From Planctomycetota bacterium (GTDB lineage Bacteria; Planctomycetota; Planctomycetia; Pirellulales; UBA7805), in NCBI GenBank assembly GCA_014237955.1, contig JABABY010000052.1:1-10674 (forward strand): 10,674 bases of DNA, written 5' to 3'. The translations under genes were made by a program, and so were the position numbers. The notes under the pieces are model-generated. The model saw nothing but the letters and a program-made list of their open reading frames with translations, had not been told where the DNA came from and searched no databases. Positions 1 through 6,714 of this stretch are shown one piece after another. Within the stretch, counting starts at the first letter, position 1, and the number at the start of each line of letters is the position of its first letter.

Positions 1-374
1 ACATCTTGACCAGTCATTTCTATGTGTAATCCACCAGCAAAGCTACCTTCACTTTGGTGACATTCAAAAACATTTTTCACTTCCTTAACAACATTGTTAA
101 ATGGTCTAGTTTTGTAACCAGAGGTAGATTTTATTGTATTACCATGCATCGGATCACATGACCAAATTACATTTAAACCTTCCTTTTTAATTGATCTAAT
201 TAATTTAGGTAAAAATTTTTCTACATTTTCATGACCAAATCTAGAAATTAATGTAATTTTACCTTTTTCGTTTTTAGGATTTATCTTATTGCATAAATTA
301 ATTAAATCTTCACTTTTTAAAGTTGGACCACATTTAATTCCTATTGGGTTTTCTATACCTCTGCAAAATTCTAC
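1..374 (-). CDS. Class II DAHP synthase, C-terminal fragment (foreign, AT-rich)
   Basis: Reading the minus strand from about 374 to the window edge gives ~124 codons of a class II 3-deoxy-D-arabino-heptulosonate-7-phosphate synthase, the first enzyme of the shikimate pathway (phosphoenolpyruvate plus erythrose 4-phosphate). Visible family motifs, in order, are HVEFCRGIENPIGIKCGP, a TLISRFG segment, VIWSCDPMHGNT, GYKTRPF, and EGSFAGGLHIEMTGQD, which runs off position 1. These match the alphaproteobacterial form of the enzyme closely. The N-terminal half is missing, and the frame continues without a stop into moeA. Codons are almost all A/T-ending (aaa, tta, aat), unlike every other gene here, which suggests a SAR11-like low-GC donor. 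The product family is nearly certain. That this DNA belongs to the same genome as the rest is unlikely. Confidence 0.88.
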
Positions 375-386
375 ATGTCCACCATC
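366..386. other. Probable chimeric junction between two genomes
   Basis: Downstream of this point (toward 387) the minus strand reads as MoeA with mixed codon use. Upstream (toward 1) it reads as class II DAHP synthase with strongly A/T-ending codons. The switch falls within codons for D-G-G-H-V-E-F. MoeA typically has an acidic-residue/G-G-x-V stretch here, and class II DAHP synthases have D-G-A-H-V-E-Y/F before R-G-I. A short stretch of shared sequence therefore probably brought the two together. The join is in frame. The exact base cannot be fixed because the overlap is ambiguous. Confidence 0.75.
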
Positions 387-1085
387 TCGCTCAATCAATG
401 CTGACAGCATGGGGCTGTTTGCATCGGTGATATTGTAGCCTTGAGGTTTACTGCCGGCCGGCAACAACTCGTTGCCTGTCGTCACAACATGTACACGAGG
501 CATTTGCACTACTTCAACCGTCGCTACACCAATGGAAGAAAGCACGCCGATATCCTGTGGCCGTAATGTACGCGGAGCAGTTAGCACGGTCGCACCGACA
601 GCAATATCTTCGCCCGGATGCCCTACATGCTTATGGGGGGACACCGCCGTTTGGGTCACAATTTGAGAGGATCGAATCTCAACACACTCTGCCTGAAGAA
701 CAGCATCCGCACCGGTTGGCATCGGAGCCCCGGTCATAATTCGGACCGCCTGGCCAGGCAACACTTTGCCTTCAAAAGCCTCTCCAGGCAACGATTGGCC
801 AATCACTTCCAAGGCTATCTGAGAGTAAGGGGTTGCCCCCAAAGTATCCTCGGCACGAACGGCAAAGCCATCCATCATGCCCCGAGAAAAACCGGGCACA
901 TCCACTTCACTGACAACCGATTGCGATAGTACCCGACCAGCGGCCACCTCAAGTGGTACCGACTCGCTTTGCAAGGAACATGAGTTCTGATCAATCCATT
1001 CGAGCGTCTGCTTAACAGTCGAACGGCGCACAAAGCCACGCATGCGCACATCACATTCCTGAGCGTGGGGAGAATGAGAATTCAT
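375..1085 (-). CDS. moeA: Molybdopterin molybdenumtransferase MoeA, truncated at its 3' end
   Basis: MoeA inserts molybdate into adenylylated molybdopterin in the last step of molybdenum cofactor synthesis, in the cytoplasm. About 237 residues are present, against the usual ~400. Motifs by residue from the ATG at 1085: VPGFSRGMMDGFAVRAEDT (63-81), IMTGAPMPTGADAVL (116-130), HPGEDI (156-161), LRPQDIGVLSSIG (174-186), then the start of the MoCF-binding domain with VVTTGNELLPAG (200-211) and ITDANSPMLSAL (219-230). The remainder of that domain is absent because the frame switches into DAHP synthase sequence at about 366-386. An alternative start is the internal ATG at 1043 (MRGFVRRSTV), which better resembles short MoeA N-termini and has AGGA 13 nt upstream. 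The gene is divergent from hisF. The truncation is most likely a chimeric join, not a pseudogene. Confidence 0.87.
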
Positions 1086-1135
1086 GAGAAGTCAATGATA
1101 TGTTTTTGAGGCGAAATGCTCTAGGGCTCAACCTG

Positions 1136-1164
1136 TTGACCGGCACATAGGAGCAACGTAAATT
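1136..1164 (+). promoter_or_regulatory. Candidate sigma70-type promoter for hisF
   Basis: TTGACC at 1136-1141 matches the -35 consensus at five of six positions. It is followed after exactly 17 nt by TAAATT at 1159-1164, which matches the -10 consensus at four of six. It lies in the moeA-hisF divergent region and would give a leader of about 125 nt before hisF. This is pattern matching only. Planctomycete promoters are poorly conserved, so a chance match is possible. Confidence 0.35.
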
Positions 1165-1182
1165 GATGCGGAGTGAGGTGTT

Positions 1183-1206
1183 ATGCTTTCAAGAGAACTC
1201 GCTTAA
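1183..1206 (+). other. Seven-codon mini-ORF in the hisF leader (speculative)
   Basis: An ATG at 1183 is preceded by the purine-rich GGAGTGAGG (1170-1178) and encodes MLSRELA before a TAA at 1204-1206. It lies inside the predicted hisF leader, upstream of a loose inverted repeat, CAGCAC (1220-1225) and GTGCTG (1244-1249). It has no histidine codons, so it is not a classical his attenuator peptide. It may be fortuitous. Confidence 0.15.
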
Positions 1207-1296
1207 TGTAGAGTTACTCCAGCACATGGTTTTCGATCACAGGGTGCTGCACGATAGGCCACTTCAGCCGACATATCAATAGACCGAGGGCTTCCG

Positions 1297-2064
1297 ATGC
1301 TAGCCAAACGAGTGATTCCTTGCCTTGATGTTGATCGCGGTCGTGTCGTTAAAGGCACCCGGTTTGTCGGACTGCGCGATGCTGGAGATCCTGTTGAAGT
1401 CGCGATCCGCTACGAAAAAGAGGGAGCAGATGAACTAGTCTTTTTGGACATCACAGCAAGCCATGAAGGGCGCGATTGTATGCTGGATATTGTCCAAAAT
1501 ACCTCTGAGGCAGTCTTCATGCCGCTGACTGTTGGAGGGGGCATTCGTACGATTGAAGACATCCGAACACTGCTGTCAGCGGGAAGCGATAAAGTTTCCA
1601 TCAATTCGACTGCCGTAAAGGATCCCGAATTTATACGCCAAGCTTCCCGTCGATTTGGTCGCCAATGTATTGTTGTAAACATCGACCCTAAAAGAGTCCA
1701 GAAAAATGGCCGGGAAGTTTGGGAAGTCCACATTCATGGCGGTCGCGTTGCAACAGGCCTGGAAGCAGTGCCGTGGGCAAAAGAAGTGGAGCGACTAGGG
1801 GCCGGAGAGATTGTCTTAACAAGTATGGATTATGATGGAACTAAAAATGGCTATGATCTAGAAATAACAGCAGCCATTAGCGAAAGCGTTGGGATTCCCG
1901 TGGTGGCAAGTGGCGGAGCGGGCCATCCCGAGCACCTGGCAGATGCAATCCAAAAAGGCAAGGCGGATGCTGCTCTAGCAGCAAGTATCTTCCATTTTGG
2001 CGAATATACCATTGGTGCTACAAAACAACTTTTGCAGAAACGGGGGATTCCTGTTCGCTTATAA
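1297..2064 (+). CDS. hisF: Imidazole glycerol phosphate synthase cyclase subunit HisF
   Basis: HisF is the cyclase half of the HisFH complex. It uses ammonia from the HisH glutaminase to convert PRFAR to imidazole glycerol phosphate and AICAR, linking histidine and purine synthesis in the cytoplasm. The 255 residues match the family length. The (beta/alpha)8 barrel is complete: RVIPCLDVDRGRVVKG at the N-terminus, FMPLTVGGGIRT (74-85), DKVSINSTA (98-106), IVVNIDPKR (125-133), EIVLTSMDYDGTKNGYD, and IPVVASGGAG near the end. The catalytic aspartates fall at the canonical positions, D11 and D130. The ATG start at 1297 is supported by GAGGG at 1286-1290 and by the standard MLAKRVIPCLD opening. No other his gene is adjacent. 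It is divergent from moeA and followed, after 82 bp, by the pilus-type ATPase. Confidence 0.97.
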   Translation: MLAKRVIPCLDVDRGRVVKGTRFVGLRDAGDPVEVAIRYEKEGADELVFLDITASHEGRDCMLDIVQNTSEAVFMPLTVGGGIRTIEDIRTLLSAGSDKVSINSTAVKDPEFIRQASRRFGRQCIVVNIDPKRVQKNGREVWEVHIHGGRVATGLEAVPWAKEVERLGAGEIVLTSMDYDGTKNGYDLEITAAISESVGIPVVASGGAGHPEHLADAIQKGKADAALAASIFHFGEYTIGATKQLLQKRGIPVRL

Positions 2065-2086
2065 CCTTTATGGTATTGTAATATCA

Positions 2087-2117
2087 TTGACAGACAGGGA
2101 GCCAACGGTGGCACAAT
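2087..2117 (+). promoter_or_regulatory. Candidate promoter upstream of the pilT-type gene
   Basis: A perfect -35 hexamer TTGACA lies at 2087-2092 in the 82-bp hisF-pilT gap. The best -10 candidate is CACAAT at 2112-2117 (four of six matches), but the spacer is 19 nt, longer than ideal. If real, the cluster beginning at 2147 has its own promoter as well as read-through from hisF. No clear terminator is visible after hisF. Confidence 0.27.
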
Positions 2118-2129
2118 CTTGTATTTACT

Positions 2130-2137
2130 AGGAGAGA
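2130..2137 (+). promoter_or_regulatory. Ribosome binding site deciding the pilT start
   Basis: The purine run AGGAGAGA precedes two nearby ATGs. The one at 2139 opens a different frame that soon stops. The one at 2147 opens the long conserved frame. The spacing from GGAG to 2147 is 12 nt, somewhat long, but no other in-frame start is better placed. Confidence 0.5.
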
Positions 2138-2146
2138 GATGGCAAT

Positions 2147-3283
2147 ATGGCCATTGAAGAAACCCATAAGCTTGCGCGTACACCGGAGCTTTCGATCGAT
2201 AAGATTTTTCGAGCGGTGGTAAAACTGGAGGGAAGCGACCTGCACCTCAAAGTCGGCAAACCTCCCTACGTGCGTGTCGCTGGAACTCTCCGTCCACTGA
2301 AACGCGAAGAGATCACGGATGACGAAATGGAAAGCCTCTGTTTTCCACTACTCGATGATCGCAATCGAAATATTTATAAGGAAGAGGGTGGCACCGACTT
2401 CGCATATATGATTGACGTAGACGGAGCAACATGGCGATTTCGAGTAAATTTAATGACTCAGATGGGCCATGTTGGCATGGTAGCGCGTCGCGTCAACAAC
2501 CACATTCCAAATTTTGAAGGCCTACACCTTCCTGCCTCTATCGAGGATCTCTGTAAATTTGATCAAGGGTTGATTCTGGTTGCCGGTGTTACGGGATCGG
2601 GGAAAAGCACGACCATCGCCTCCATGCTCAACTGGATCAATGATAACTACCGGAAACATATTCTTACGCTTGAAGATCCTATTGAGTTTTTATTCCACGA
2701 AAACAAATGCCTTGTCAATCAACGAGAAATTGGTATCGATGTCAAGGATTTTGAATTGGGCATGAAACATGCCGTCCGTGAGGATCCTGATGTTATGCTC
2801 GTTGGTGAAATGCGCGATCGTGAGACATTTGCTACAGCCATTCATGCTGCGGAAACAGGCCATCTTGTCTTTGGTACCATCCATGCCTCAAACGCTTCGG
2901 CGACCATCGGCCGTATTCTGGATCTCTTTCCTAAAGACATGCATGCCGGGCTACGCAACACGTTGGCGACAAACCTAAAAGCCGTTGTTGCCCAAAAATT
3001 ACTCCCCACGATTGTCAAAAATCCACCTAGAGTCCCAACCGTTGAAGTCATGATTATCAACAGTATGGTCCGTAAGCTTGTCCTTGAAGAAGAGGACGAC
3101 AAACTTGCTGATGCCATTCGAATGGGCGCCCAGGACAATATGCAAGACTTCAACATGTCGCTCAAAGATCTTGTCGATAAAGAACTGGTTTCTCAGGAAG
3201 TTGCGATGGATGCTTCACCGAATCAACAGCAATTGAAAATGGTGCTTAAGGGGATTGATGTATCGCAAGGTGGATTACTTTAA
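2147..3283 (+). CDS. pilT: PilT-type hexameric secretion/retraction ATPase
   Basis: This is a 378-residue member of the PilT/VirB11 family. PilT hexamers drive type IV pilus retraction from the cytoplasmic face of the inner membrane. All core motifs are intact: an N-terminal PAS-like part with GSDLHLKVGKPPYVR (29-43), Walker A GVTGSGKST (147-155), Asp box ILTLEDPIEF (172-181), Walker B DPDVMLVGEMRD (213-224), and His box HLVFGTIHASNA (239-250). The C-terminus has FPKDMHAGLRNTL, AQKLLP, then ADAIRMGAQ and MQDFNMSL, resembling the PilT AIREGK and MQTFDQAL regions in degraded form. Absence of a cysteine zinc motif separates it from PilB/GspE. It should be an active ATPase. No pilin or PilB gene is in the window. 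It overlaps the next gene by 26 nt if that gene starts at 3258. The exact biological role (twitching or another machine) is uncertain. Confidence 0.88.
   Translation: MAIEETHKLARTPELSIDKIFRAVVKLEGSDLHLKVGKPPYVRVAGTLRPLKREEITDDEMESLCFPLLDDRNRNIYKEEGGTDFAYMIDVDGATWRFRVNLMTQMGHVGMVARRVNNHIPNFEGLHLPASIEDLCKFDQGLILVAGVTGSGKSTTIASMLNWINDNYRKHILTLEDPIEFLFHENKCLVNQREIGIDVKDFELGMKHAVREDPDVMLVGEMRDRETFATAIHAAETGHLVFGTIHASNASATIGRILDLFPKDMHAGLRNTLATNLKAVVAQKLLPTIVKNPPRVPTVEVMIINSMVRKLVLEEEDDKLADAIRMGAQDNMQDFNMSLKDLVDKELVSQEVAMDASPNQQQLKMVLKGIDVSQGGLL
3248..3253 (+). promoter_or_regulatory. Internal ribosome binding site for the GspE-like gene
   Basis: AAGGGG lies inside the 3' end of the pilT-type gene, 4 nt before an ATG at 3258 that opens the downstream frame. 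The spacing is short but the match is the best near either candidate start. It favours 3258 and translational coupling. The competing start at 3306 has only a weak CGGAAA upstream. Confidence 0.4.
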
Positions 3284-5183
3284 GCACTTCTTCGGAAACT
3301 ATCTGATGCCTAATCGTCTGCCCTGGTTACTGCTGCTGCCGATATTCCTTTTCTTAATAGATAATATTGCATGTGCGCAGGAAGCGATTGCCCAATCAGC
3401 TGGCGCTGTGTGGCCAAGTAACACCTGGATCGACCCAGATCACTTTCGTGGCCACGGATATTATTTCAGCCTCTATAAGCTCCTGACCTGCTTGGTATTA
3501 TTTTTTTGTTGGGTGAAGACGGCCGATTGGGTGAATCAGGATCTGCAATTTCACCGACTACCAATATATGTCTGGAATCCGATTGTGGTTGGCAGTTTTT
3601 CTCTAGCGTTATTGTTAATGTGGTTCATTCCCTACTTTTGGCTAGGATTGCTGCTGTTATTCGCCGCCTATCTTCTACCTGTTCTCATCTATGTTTTTCA
3701 TTATCGCAATCCTGTAGTCGATTCGCATTTTCGGGTTCTGACACCACCACACCTTCTTTTCTGGTCAGCGCAGAAATTAGCCTATATCGGCATCCACATC
3801 GACGCAAAGGATCCTTCCTCAGAATTGGAGCAGGAAGAGCATTCGGTGGCACTTCTGGCGGTCGGTGGCGAGATGGCCACACAGGATAATCAAGTCGCAA
3901 CACTTACCGCTCGACAGTTGCCCGGCTATACCGTAACTGTCAAGCTACTCACCGATGCCTTTGAGCGGCGGGCCTCTGCAGTACGACTCAATTGTGGTGA
4001 GGAAGCCAATCTGGGTTACCAGATTGACGATATCTGGCACCGCTTGCCATCCCAATCTCTGGAGACTGGTCAACAGATTGCGGAGGTACTCGCCTGTTTA
4101 ACGTTTGGCAGTAGTGATCTTTCTTCTCAGAAGCAAGGTGAGAGGACAGACCAAGAAGCGGAATTCACATTTAGACTTCGAAGTTTTAGAGAATTTCTTG
4201 GGACGATTCCATTAAATGTGACGGGACAGCGGGATAAGTTTGACGGTTACTGGGAAGAGGTATTCCCCTGCAAGGTGTCGCGACAACTTGAAGAACACGC
4301 AGATCGTTGGTTGGTAAAACTTAACCGGGAGGTTGCACCTTTTCATACCTTGCCAGAACTGGGCATGCGGGAAAAAACTGCGGCACTTGTGACGACAGCG
4401 CTCGAAAACGCGGACGGGATGCTCTTATTTTCTTCCCTGCCAGGAGGCGGCCTGACAACCACCCTTAACGTGGCCCTTGAAGGCGTCGATCGATATATGC
4501 GTGACTTTGTCAGTATTGAGGACAAAAGCAAGAGGGAGCCTGAGATCGTCAACGTCGATCTCCGGAACTATGATTCAAAAGCCGGCCAGAGCCCTGCGGA
4601 TATCATCCCCTCCGTTTCCCGATCGGGTGCGGATGTCATTGTCTGTCGCAATTTGGTGAACACACCTTCGACAAAGATGCTGTGTGAATTGGCGGATCGC
4701 CAACACTTGATAATCACGACAATCCCCGCAAGGGATAGCGTAGAAGCCTTGTTGCGGGTTTTAGTTCTGAAAGTGCCGGCAGCTGTCTTTGCAGCAGCCG
4801 TTTCCACTGTTGTTCACAGCCGACTAATTCGAGTATTGTGCGAAGAGTGTCGTGAATCCTATACCCCTTCAGCAGACTTGCTGAAAAAGCTGGGAATACC
4901 ACCGGGGAGAATCGAGCATCTTTTTCGGCCACCCACCAGTAGCGATAAAGCGACTTGCAACTACTGTGATGGCATCGGCTATCGAGGTCGTGTCGGGATC
5001 TACGAAGTATTAACAGTGACCGATAAAATGCGTTCCATTCTATCCAATCCAAAACCAGAAATCGAAGACCTACGCAAGGCGGCAAGAGAATCAGATTTTC
5101 AAACAGAATTGGACCATGGCAAATTACTTGTTGCCCGCGGTGTCACATCGGTTGAAGAGCTCCAGAGAATTTTCAAATCATGA
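3258..5183 (+). CDS. Membrane-anchored GspE/PilB-like pseudo-ATPase
   Basis: This protein has 641 residues from the ATG at 3258, or 625 from the ATG at 3306, which gives a cleaner signal-peptide-like start (MPNRLPWLLLLP... IACAQ). Numbering is from 3258. Hydrophobic segments lie at ~22-39, 73-88, 109-125 and 127-148. A divergent N2-like domain (~230-340) and a GspE/PilB-like C-terminal domain (~360-641) follow. The fold is recognisable but the catalytic motifs are broken. Walker A is SLPGGGLTTT (393-402) with leucine replacing lysine. The Walker B region is GADVIVCRNLVN instead of DPDxxxxGExRD. The His box is HLIITTIPARD (483-493) without its second histidine. An Asp-box-like VSIED remains. 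The zinc tetracysteine is intact (C528, C531, C567, C570), followed by GYRGRVGIYEVL as in GspE. It probably does not hydrolyse ATP and may be a structural partner or membrane tether for the adjacent ATPase. That role is inference. It overlaps the next gene by 4 nt. Confidence 0.85.
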   Translation: MYRKVDYFKHFFGNYLMPNRLPWLLLLPIFLFLIDNIACAQEAIAQSAGAVWPSNTWIDPDHFRGHGYYFSLYKLLTCLVLFFCWVKTADWVNQDLQFHRLPIYVWNPIVVGSFSLALLLMWFIPYFWLGLLLLFAAYLLPVLIYVFHYRNPVVDSHFRVLTPPHLLFWSAQKLAYIGIHIDAKDPSSELEQEEHSVALLAVGGEMATQDNQVATLTARQLPGYTVTVKLLTDAFERRASAVRLNCGEEANLGYQIDDIWHRLPSQSLETGQQIAEVLACLTFGSSDLSSQKQGERTDQEAEFTFRLRSFREFLGTIPLNVTGQRDKFDGYWEEVFPCKVSRQLEEHADRWLVKLNREVAPFHTLPELGMREKTAALVTTALENADGMLLFSSLPGGGLTTTLNVALEGVDRYMRDFVSIEDKSKREPEIVNVDLRNYDSKAGQSPADIIPSVSRSGADVIVCRNLVNTPSTKMLCELADRQHLIITTIPARDSVEALLRVLVLKVPAAVFAAAVSTVVHSRLIRVLCEECRESYTPSADLLKKLGIPPGRIEHLFRPPTSSDKATCNYCDGIGYRGRVGIYEVLTVTDKMRSILSNPKPEIEDLRKAARESDFQTELDHGKLLVARGVTSVEELQRIFKS

Positions 5184-5863
5184 TACTGAACCTTTTATTG
5201 ATCCTGATATTGATTTTGATCGTTGCCCTCGTAGGAACCGATGGATTGTGGCACAACCTTCTCGTATTTTTTAATGTTCTGTTTGCAGGCACGCTAACGA
5301 TGTATTTCTTTGAGCCTTTAGCTCTATGGCTCGACTACAAGTTACCGACGTACACATACGTTGTTGACATTCTGGCCTTCTGGGGGTTGTTTGCCCTATT
5401 CAGTGTCGCCTTGAGCATTTGCACCAAACTGCTCTCCAAGGTCCGGATTCGTTTTTTAAAGCCTGTTGATACTATTGGCGGTATCTTCGTTTCGTTATGG
5501 ACGGGTTGGGTGATGGCGGCACTAATCCTCGTATCGCTGCACATGGCTCCTCTGCCGCTAAATTCGTTTGGCGGTACATTTCAACCTACTCCAGAGAGTC
5601 GTATGTTTTTCGGCCTTGCTCCCGATCGCATGTGGCTAGCATGGATGCATCAATTATCGAAAGGCGGATTTTCCAAATCGGCAGCTGAAAATACTCCCGA
5701 CGAACATGTTTTTGATCCAGAGGCGGATTTTATTATCACCTACGGGGCCCGCAGAGCAACTTTAGAAGAGCTGCCCGGACTTCGTGTAGAGCGGACCTGG
5801 GGAAGTGGATTCATTCAGAATCAACCAACTGCAGCGACACCCCCTACTGAGAGCGTACAGTAA
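5180..5863 (+). CDS. CvpA-like four-helix inner-membrane protein
   Basis: This 227-residue protein starts at an ATGA overlap with the preceding stop, so it is translationally coupled. Four hydrophobic segments lie at about 2-20, 25-50, 61-84 and 99-123. The last begins with PVDTIGGIFVSLWTGWVMAA, resembling the conserved glycine-rich fourth helix of the CvpA (colicin V production) family, whose helix count and spacing it also matches. The ~100-residue soluble tail includes HVFDPEADFIITYGARRATLE (176-196), similar to tails I recall from planctomycete CvpA-like proteins, and ends in a low-complexity threonine/proline stretch. CvpA proteins are linked to colicin V export, envelope integrity and stress, without an agreed mechanism. 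Here the context suggests a partner of the ATPase pair. The family assignment is probable; the function is not known. Confidence 0.7.
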   Translation: MILNLLLILILILIVALVGTDGLWHNLLVFFNVLFAGTLTMYFFEPLALWLDYKLPTYTYVVDILAFWGLFALFSVALSICTKLLSKVRIRFLKPVDTIGGIFVSLWTGWVMAALILVSLHMAPLPLNSFGGTFQPTPESRMFFGLAPDRMWLAWMHQLSKGGFSKSAAENTPDEHVFDPEADFIITYGARRATLEELPGLRVERTWGSGFIQNQPTAATPPTESVQ

Positions 5864-5868
5864 CAAGC

Positions 5869-6609
5869 ATGAATAGCACTCCTGACCCATCACATTCCCA
5901 GTTCACCAATCACGGCGACCCGATTTCAAATTCATCGTTTCCATTGAATCCGCTGGCACTTTTATCGTTTGTTTTTGGGATCTTCTCGCTATTAGCGATT
6001 CTCGGACAAACTTGGTGGTATTGTGCGGGAATCGGTCTACTGGGGTGTACGTTAATTCTGCTGCGCATGCATCGACCGGGAAACAGCCGTTCTGGCATGC
6101 CGCTGGCCGTTGTCGGCCTTGCCATTAGCTTAATGGCAACATCGTTCGCACCCACCTATTATTACCTGCGCCAGGCACACATCCAACGACAAGCGTCGGC
6201 CATTGGAATGCAGTGGATAAAGAGCATCATGGATGGAGAACCATATATCGCGCTAGTGGCCATGGAAAACCCTGACACGCGCATCATTCAGGCCAATTTA
6301 GAGGATTTTTTATCAAGCAGTGCAAAACACCACCGGGCCTACAAACAATTTGTGAGCCACAAATTAATTCAGTCATTGATTCATTTCAGCGGTAATCATC
6401 AGATACGCCTTCACGCAACTGAAAATATTTTACATTCCGCCGATGCGGACATTGTCACCAATCTCTATGTGGTAACTGACGGCGAGAATTCACAAAACCA
6501 CAAGACCCTTTTTGTGCGACTTGTGATCGAACGAACTTTATCTCCAGACTCAAAGACACCGCTCTGGAAAATTCTCCGGTATCGGAGAGTGGATCGCCCA
6601 CACGAATAA
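5869..6609 (+). CDS. DUF4190-like membrane protein with a soluble C-terminal domain
   Basis: This 246-residue protein begins 5 nt after the preceding stop, so it is very probably the last gene of the same transcript. A polar, flexible N-terminus (1-25) is followed by hydrophobic segments at ~27-46, 50-65 and 77-98. The pattern is PLALLSFVFGIFSLLA, then GIGLLGCTLILLRMHRPG, then SGMPLAVVGLAISLMA. This is the layout of DUF4190-type domains, which have two helices around a glycine-rich turn and a basic loop and recur in planctomycete proteins. The remaining ~145 residues look soluble, with a helix-rich part (~103-170) and a probable beta part (~178-240) containing IVTNLYVVTDGE and FVRLVIERTL. I do not recognise that domain. 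No clear ribosome binding site precedes the ATG. Function unknown. Confidence 0.7.
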   Translation: MNSTPDPSHSQFTNHGDPISNSSFPLNPLALLSFVFGIFSLLAILGQTWWYCAGIGLLGCTLILLRMHRPGNSRSGMPLAVVGLAISLMATSFAPTYYYLRQAHIQRQASAIGMQWIKSIMDGEPYIALVAMENPDTRIIQANLEDFLSSSAKHHRAYKQFVSHKLIQSLIHFSGNHQIRLHATENILHSADADIVTNLYVVTDGENSQNHKTLFVRLVIERTLSPDSKTPLWKILRYRRVDRPHE

Positions 6610-6639
6610 CGGGGCATTTCCCATCTGGATGTTTGTTGA

Positions 6640-6661
6640 TTGCGCTGACACTACGGCGCAA
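6640..6661. terminator. Small hairpin in the convergent gap
   Basis: TTGCGCTG (6640-6647) pairs with CGGCGCAA (6654-6661) through eight pairs, including one G-T wobble, around a 6-nt loop. It sits between the ends of two convergent transcription units, where a bidirectional terminator would be expected. There is no T-tract on either side, so it is not a standard intrinsic terminator. I see nothing else in 6610-6714. Confidence 0.3.
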
Positions 6662-6714
6662 GCCGGAACTATATGCACGACAGTTCGCAGGAGGAGTCGA
6701 TCACGCAAACGCAA

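Noticed and set aside
472..929. Plus-strand open frames of 60-103 codons
   Set aside because: They lie antisense to moeA, and their translations resemble no family and lack coherent starts. The minus strand carries clear MoeA motifs throughout.
1..1085. A natural MoeA-DAHP synthase fusion protein
   Set aside because: Both partners are cut mid-domain, base composition changes abruptly at the join, and the pathways are unrelated. A chimeric assembly explains it better.
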